Below are positions 60,439 to 64,000 of a stretch of 64,000 nt of DNA, piece after piece. Under the pieces are notes generated by a model. That model was not told the DNA's origin, did not search any database, and saw only the letters and a program-made list of their open reading frames with translations. This stretch comes from Mesorhizobium sp. WSM3859 (GTDB taxonomy: Bacteria > Pseudomonadota > Alphaproteobacteria > Rhizobiales > Rhizobiaceae), in the NCBI RefSeq assembly GCF_002295065.1, contig NZ_NSGG01000007.1, forward strand, positions 124,001-188,000, written 5' to 3'. The stretch's first letter is position 1, and each line of letters opens with the position of its first letter. The position numbers and the translations under genes were made by a program.

Positions 60439-60786
60439 ATGACGCTACCAGGCGAGAAGAAGGTTGAAGCTGTCGCTGAAAATGCGTGGCTGAAGCTTGT
60501 CGGTCGCGCCTCAATGGCGGTGATCGGTATCCTGATGTTGCCCTTGGTGACGTCGGCCATCAGTTGGGCAACCGCCACCAGCGCGGATGTCAACACGCTG
60601 AAAGAGCGCGTCACGGTACTTGAAAGCATCGGCAAGAATGGTCGGGAAGACCGACAGAAATTTCAGGACCAGACGACACAAATGCTTCAGTCGATCCTTG
60701 CCAAGCAGACCGACATGCAGTCGCAGATCGCCGGCCTTTCAGCCAAGCTTGAGGCTCAGCAGCGCGAACTCGACCGGCGCCCATAA
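60439..60786 (+). CDS. membrane/coiled-coil protein, last gene of the phage
   Basis: The 115-residue product (ATG at 60439; an ATG at 60421 is also possible) has a transmembrane helix (ASMAVIGILMLPLVTSAISW) and then a coiled coil with heptads (DVNTLKERVTVLESIGKNGR, MQSQIAGLSAKLEAQQRELD). This resembles XhlA-type lysis-associated proteins. It is the last clear phage gene; host genes follow. Confidence 0.65.
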   Translation: MTLPGEKKVEAVAENAWLKLVGRASMAVIGILMLPLVTSAISWATATSADVNTLKERVTVLESIGKNGREDRQKFQDQTTQMLQSILAKQTDMQSQIAGLSAKLEAQQRELDRRP

Positions 60787-61047
60787 CAGCATTAACATTC
60801 GAGCGAGCGCCCGACACGCCATTTGCCCTTATAGATGCTTCCTGGTGGGCCGAGACCAACCTTGAACTTCAGCCGCTGGCTTCGGCCGGCAGGTTTAATT
60901 CTGTTACAGTGCGGCAGCGACCCGTTTGAGCATTTCTAATCAAGGGACTTCAGTCGCAGGTATTTGGGACTGTTGGCCGGCGATGGAACAAAATACCACA
61001 AAGTTCTCTTTTCTTCGAGTGACAACTCTGGAAGGAGACAAAGTCAT
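60787..61047. other. probable prophage right boundary region
   Basis: No gene is clear in 260 bases. If the prophage is linear with the integrase on the left, attR should lie here. I compared it with the sequence around tRNA-Gln (6600-6730) and saw no shared stretch of 12 bases or more, so the att site is not located. Confidence 0.4.
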
Positions 61048-61288
61048 GTCTGACGGACCCACAGTCGTAAACTCTGGTGGTGGCGCAACGGTCGTTGCGG
61101 TTATCCTTGGTATCATCGCAATTGTTGTTTTGCTGTTCTTCACCGGGGTGATAAACATCAACGGCACCGGGGGAAAGGATGTCAACGTCAGCGTCAATAC
61201 CCCAAAGGTTGAGACGCCGGCCGCACCGTCCGTTTCCCAACCCGCTGCTCCGGCGAAACCCGCGCCGGCACCGGCTAGCGGTGGCTAA
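61048..61288 (+). CDS. small single-pass membrane protein
   Basis: From the ATG at 61048, with GGAAGGAGA before it, the 79-residue product has a Gly-rich start, a strong transmembrane helix (ATVVAVILGIIAIVVLLFFT) and a proline/alanine-rich tail (KVETPAAPSVSQPAAPAKPA). An upstream ATG is less likely. It overlaps the end of the convergent zinc-ribbon gene by 14 bases. Host gene of unknown role. Confidence 0.7.
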
Positions 61289-61565
61289 TGCGGACTTCAT
61301 CCAGGCTCCGGTGAAAGGCCGGAGCCTGTGATGGCCGGCGGACCACGCGGGACGGCCCCCCGTCTTCTGCGTTCCCGCTCAGGCGCATGTGCTTCTCGAA
61401 AAGGCGTACTTTCTCAGGATATCCGAGCCGTAGCGCCTCGTTGCAACTCGGGCACCTGAAAGTAGCGATGACCTTGAACCATGAGCCTTTACGAACGATG
61501 GCGTGCCGACATTTGGGGCACTCGAATTCGAGAGACTTGTCATTGAGGCAATCAGGAATCGGCAA
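61275..61565 (-). CDS. zinc-ribbon protein, paralogue of 4189-4395
   Basis: The 96-residue product has C16-x2-C19 and C38-x2-C41 at the same positions as the protein at 4189-4395, with the shared IVRKGSW-x-K and FRC-x2-C blocks and no gap between them. A C-terminal extension of about 28 residues is new. The start is a TTG at 61563-61565 with no strong ribosome-binding site. The two copies lie on opposite strands either side of the prophage. Confidence 0.7.
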   Translation of the reverse strand: MPIPDCLNDKSLEFECPKCRHAIVRKGSWFKVIATFRCPSCNEALRLGYPEKVRLFEKHMRLSGNAEDGGPSRVVRRPSQAPAFHRSLDEVRISHR

Positions 61566-61907
61566 TTTGGCAACCCCACCTGGCTTCGCGGATGCCCACC
61601 GCCATCGCAGGTGACGGTGAGCAGCCGCGCACTGGCGATGAAGGGACTATTCTTGCCAGCCCTTACAAACAGACTTCTCACGATGATGTTTCGTGGGTGG
61701 GACCTATGAGTTCAGGGCTAAGACGTTCGTCGATCCAGCGCTCCGACTGAGGAACGAGACACTCGGAAATCCGGAACAGCCCAGGCACCCCCGTTGTTTC
61801 CATATCGGCCTGCAGTGCACGTTGCCACTTTGCGCATACCAGGCTACTCCAGCACCTGCCCGTCGGCTTCGGTCGACGGGTTTTTTGTTTTGTTCATACG
61901 ATCGGCG
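61566..61907. other. gene-poor stretch ending in an orphan terminator
   Basis: No credible protein is seen. A rightward terminator at 61859-61886 has no rightward gene before it within 500 bases, which makes a small RNA ending there possible. No promoter could be fixed. Confidence 0.4.
61859..61886 (+). terminator. strong rho-independent terminator without an obvious gene
   Basis: CCCGTCG (61859-61865) pairs with CGACGGG (61874-61880), followed at once by TTTTTT. The nearest rightward gene ends at 61288. Confidence 0.7.
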
Positions 61908-62128
61908 TCACGGTCCGCCGCGTCGCAAAGGAAGCTTGCGGATGATCCACTCGACAATGTTAGGGTCAACATAACTGTCCCCGGTCACGACGCGAACCAG
62001 CCTCGTTGCGCGTGGCCGCCATTGGTCTTCGGGAACCTTGTCCTCGTCGACCCAGCGCTGGAACGCCCCGCGCATCACGTCGAATTCGAAATAGGGGCCG
62101 TTGTCGTTGGACGATATGCTTGGCCATG
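61908..62128 (-). CDS. hypothetical protein with uncertain 5' end
   Basis: The frame ending at 61908 reads NDNGPYFEFDVMRGAFQRWV, then EDKVPEDQWRPRATRLVRVV and GDSYVDPNIVEWIIRKLPL, clearly protein-like. No good start exists in this frame. The only suitable ATG (62125-62127, MAKHIVQ) is in the neighbouring frame, so one base change would give MAKHIVSNDNGPYF. Either it is frameshifted or starts at an unusual codon. It lies just downstream of the DUF6894 gene. Confidence 0.4.
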
Positions 62129-62166
62129 AGCCGAAAACCCCAAGCCGCCCTGATATGTTCCAACCT

Positions 62167-62412
62167 TTAGGTCGTCCCCTCTGGGATATCTGCCTCAGCT
62201 GAAACCACGCATTCAATCCTGATGTGCATAAGTTCCCTGCCGGTAATGTCGCGGATCGTGCAGACGACATCGCGGGTCTTGGCGCTTAGCAGCATTCGGC
62301 GGGCGATTTCGAAGGCTCGTTCCTTGGCCTCCTTCATCCCCCTCAGTTCCTTCCCTCGGGCGTCGTGATAGACATCCCCGCTATGGGAGAGTTCAAAGAA
62401 ATATCTCGCCAT
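62167..62412 (-). CDS. DUF6894 family small protein
   Basis: The 81-residue product starts MARYFFELSHSGDVYHDARG KEL, the hallmark of DUF6894, and continues with EAKERAFEIARRMLLSAKTR and IRDITGRELMHIRIECV. These are common in rhizobia and often present in several copies. No molecular role is known. It precedes, on the same strand, the gene at 61908-62128. Confidence 0.75.
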   Translation of the reverse strand: MARYFFELSHSGDVYHDARGKELRGMKEAKERAFEIARRMLLSAKTRDVVCTIRDITGRELMHIRIECVVSAEADIPEGTT

Positions 62413-62506
62413 GACGGACAAACGCCGCTCAGACGAAAAAAGTCCGGCCGTTTTAGAGGGTCCGCCCTAAGCCCGAGACACCCGGTTGCGGCGATCATGG
62501 CGCGCA

Positions 62507-62641
62507 ATGGTCGCTATTGCCGTCACTCTGCCGACCGAAATTCGCGAACGGCTATGGCAGCGCATGCAGCAGGGCAAGACGGGTGGGCCCACCCCAAACC
62601 GGTACCGACGGCTGTCGCTGGCGCGGATGTCGAAGGGGTGA
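62507..62641 (+). CDS. 44-residue basic ORF (uncertain)
   Basis: The frame opens MVAIAVTLPTEIRERLWQRM and continues to MSKG with stop at 62639-62641. The first half is helical and protein-like, the second half rich in arginine. There is no strong ribosome-binding site and a different frame looks coding just downstream (HTGQVKFCEASIAKACLAPE to 62767), so this may be a broken longer gene. Confidence 0.3.
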   Translation: MVAIAVTLPTEIRERLWQRMQQGKTGGPTPNRYRRLSLARMSKG

Positions 62642-62839
62642 GCCCGGCATACCGGCCAGGTGAAATTCTGCGAGGCGAGCATAGCTAAGGCTTGCCTCGC
62701 TCCAGAATCTCCGGGAGGCACAGCCGAACGGCCGATCACGCTAGCGCAGGAACCGCCGTTACCCTGAAGCGGCGTTTGGAACCTCTTTCGGTAAGCGCAC
62801 GTTTTCCTTCTAGGATTATTATCTCAGGAGGTAGGTCCG

Positions 62840-63118
62840 ATGAATATCAAGATGTTCACAATGGGCGCCCTTGCGCTCGCGATGATGAGTAGTGCAGCAA
62901 TGGCTGGATCCACGTCTGCCCTCGATGATCCGGCCAAGATGTCGCCGTTCTTCACCGATGCCGGGATGAAGACCCTGAGATCGGAAGCCGATTTCAAAAC
63001 GGCCTGGATGGCGATGAAACCTGACGAACGAGCTGCGGTGCTGAAAGACTGCGGCGATGCGACCCTCAACAAGGCCCATGCCGATTTCTGCGCTATGGCC
63101 AAGAAGATGGGCGGCTAG
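62840..63118 (+). CDS. small periplasmic protein
   Basis: The 92-residue precursor has a Sec signal peptide (MNIKMFTMGALALAMMSSAA MA) behind a perfect AGGAGG. The mature part reads SPFFTDAGMKTLRSEADFKT AWMAMKPDERAAVL and ends with two cysteines (DCGDATLNKAHADFC), possibly a disulfide. It is a stand-alone host gene of unknown role. Confidence 0.75.
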   Translation: MNIKMFTMGALALAMMSSAAMAGSTSALDDPAKMSPFFTDAGMKTLRSEADFKTAWMAMKPDERAAVLKDCGDATLNKAHADFCAMAKKMGG

Positions 63119-63208
63119 CTTGTTCTGACGGTCATCCTTGAGGAAAGGCGGACCATGGCCCGCCTTTCTGTTGCCACCTACCGCGCCAAGCTGCCGTAGC
63201 GAGAAGCT

Positions 63209-63433
63209 TCAATTCAGCGTCGATTCGCCACCCATCAACTCGGTGAGAAAGGACGCGGCGATCAGATCGTCCGCGTCGATGCGTAAGGAGCCTTCGCCGC
63301 GTCCCATGATGGCTGCGACCTTCCAGAAGGTCTTAATCTCGTGCTCGGTGATCCTAGCGTTCTGCATCCTGCTTTTAAGATCGGCGACACGCATCCCGAG
63401 CGAAAGGGATGTTCCGACTTCTCTATTCGACAT
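63209..63433 (-). CDS. small hypothetical protein
   Basis: The 74-residue product, started at the ATG behind GAGGAGGAC, reads MSNREVGTSLSLGMRVADLK, then ITEHEIKTFWKVAAIMGRGE and IDADDLIAASFLTELMGG. It is soluble and helical with no recognised family. A longer start at 63496 is less likely. Confidence 0.6.
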   Translation of the reverse strand: MSNREVGTSLSLGMRVADLKSRMQNARITEHEIKTFWKVAAIMGRGEGSLRIDADDLIAASFLTELMGGESTLN

Positions 63434-63698
63434 TTGGTCAGTCCTCCTCTCCCCACCCGAGTCTGTTTCGCAGCCGCCTATTCGCAGCCTGCCCATACCC
63501 TGGTGTTGCTTTGAGGAGCATCAGCATGCCCGCTCATGAGAATCTTCTGATATTATGAATGAATGATGAATGGCTCCGTGGCTCTGGGCAGCCCTTCGCC
63601 TTCCTGTTGTTGCAGCCAGGAACAATTTTCAAGGGGTCGAGTTTCCACGATGAGCGGCCCCCTCCGGACCGCTCGCCCTTGGTAGACCCCCATTTACA

Positions 63699-63731
63699 GC
63701 CCGTCGCTTGGTAGTTGGCGACGGGCTTTTT
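63699..63731 (+). terminator. rho-independent terminator
   Basis: Perfect 9-bp stem GCCCGTCGC (63699-63707) / GCGACGGGC (63718-63726) with a T-run (63727-63731). A second GC-rich hairpin (GAGCGG / CCGCTC) lies at about 63652-63676 without a T-run. Confidence 0.7.
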
Positions 63732-63767
63732 CTTCTCACGTCTTGCGCTTCGGCGGAACGTGGCTCG

Positions 63768-64000
63768 TCACCACCCGACAGCGCTCGCCTTGACCGTGAT
63801 GCCAAGATCCTTGTCGTCGACCGTCACGGTGTCCTCATCGACGCGTGTGACCTCGCCGGTTAGCTCGATCTTCTGACCGCTGATGTGAGGCGTTGTGTCT
63901 ACGATCGAGTGGGGGCTGGTGATATGAGGGAGTCAGCACGCTCACTCGATCCTCAGTGACGCGCTTGCGGATCGTCGCGGTGATCGCAACCTTATCGCCG
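63768..64000 (-). pseudogene. 3' part of a gene with a C-run frameshift, cut by window edge
   Basis: The minus strand reads GDKVAITATIRKRVTEDRVS from the window edge and, in the next frame, TPHISGQKIELTGEVTRVDE then VTVDDKDLGITVKASAVGW and stop. Removing one C from the CCCCC run near 63914-63918 joins the two into a single sensible protein (QPHSIVDTTPHISG). The pattern suggests a beta-barrel small domain. It is either a pseudogene or an assembly error. Confidence 0.5.

Larger units (their letters stand above)
28648..60786. mobile_element. prophage core: lambda-type head, Mu-type contractile tail
   Basis: Regulation, replication, packaging, head, tail, baseplate, fibre and lysis modules are present in order and, apart from the endolysin C-terminus, without broken genes. 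This suggests a recent and possibly still functional phage genome of about 32 kb plus the 3-kb left arm. Confidence 0.85.

Noticed and set aside
1..64000. CRISPR arrays, rRNA genes and insertion sequences
   Set aside because: I saw no regularly spaced repeats, no rRNA sequence and no transposase gene with inverted ends in the window.

Overview
The window looks like a chromosomal stretch of a high-GC alphaproteobacterium of the Mesorhizobium/Phyllobacteriaceae type. I infer this from gene style: class III cyclases fused to AAA or TPR modules, serine recombinase plus RepB-like pairs, a DUF6894 gene, rhizobial-type palindromic repeats, and GTG/TTG starts with four-base stop/start overlaps. No database search was possible, so the genus is an inference.

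Region by region: 1-2 kb holds the end of an ACT-domain gene and an aldehyde dehydrogenase. 2.2-4.4 kb holds small lipoproteins and secreted proteins, two frameshifted small genes and a 68-residue zinc-ribbon protein. 4484-6627 is a 2.1-kb relic of an older insertion in tRNA-Gln(CTG). It is bounded by an 18-bp direct repeat of the tRNA 3' end and contains a broken tail tape-measure tail, a HEPN-like gene and a broken membrane zinc-ribbon gene. 6.7-9.8 kb is the left arm of a second, larger prophage: integrase, excisionase-like HTH protein, HD hydrolase and a hypothetical gene, all leftward, with a leftward promoter at 9.8 kb. 9.9-28.6 kb is a block of host-like cargo: two nucleotide cyclases, two acyltransferases, orphan HicB, a serine recombinase/RepB pair, exonuclease III, a thermonuclease, lipoproteins and an AT-richer P-loop ATPase. 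28.6-60.8 kb is the prophage core: S24 repressor, Cro-like regulators, primase and SF3 helicase, lambda-type head genes, Mu-type contractile tail and baseplate, tail fibres, an acyltransferase, endolysin and spanins. 60.8-64 kb is host flank with small genes, a second copy of the zinc-ribbon family and several frameshifted fragments.

The prophage is a mosaic myophage. Its head follows the lambda order (small terminase, GpA-type large terminase, portal, gpW, protease with nested scaffold, decoration, capsid). Its tail follows the Mu order (gp38-like, sheath, tube, gp41 with -1 frameshift extension, tape measure, N, P, 45, 46, 47, 48, fibres). The integrase operon and the cro operon are read from promoters with the same architecture, TTGACA-N2-GTAGGTA-N5-TACCTAC, so one repressor should control both. 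In a lambda-like phage these promoters lie within a few kb; here they are 19.6 kb apart with the cargo block between.

The best candidates for undescribed biology are the 706-residue ATPase/zinc-ribbon/winged-helix protein beside the repressor (26504-28624), the reverse-strand membrane protein inside the early operon (30537-31832), the serine recombinase coupled to a RepB-domain protein (20776-23174), and the twin-operator split immunity region itself.
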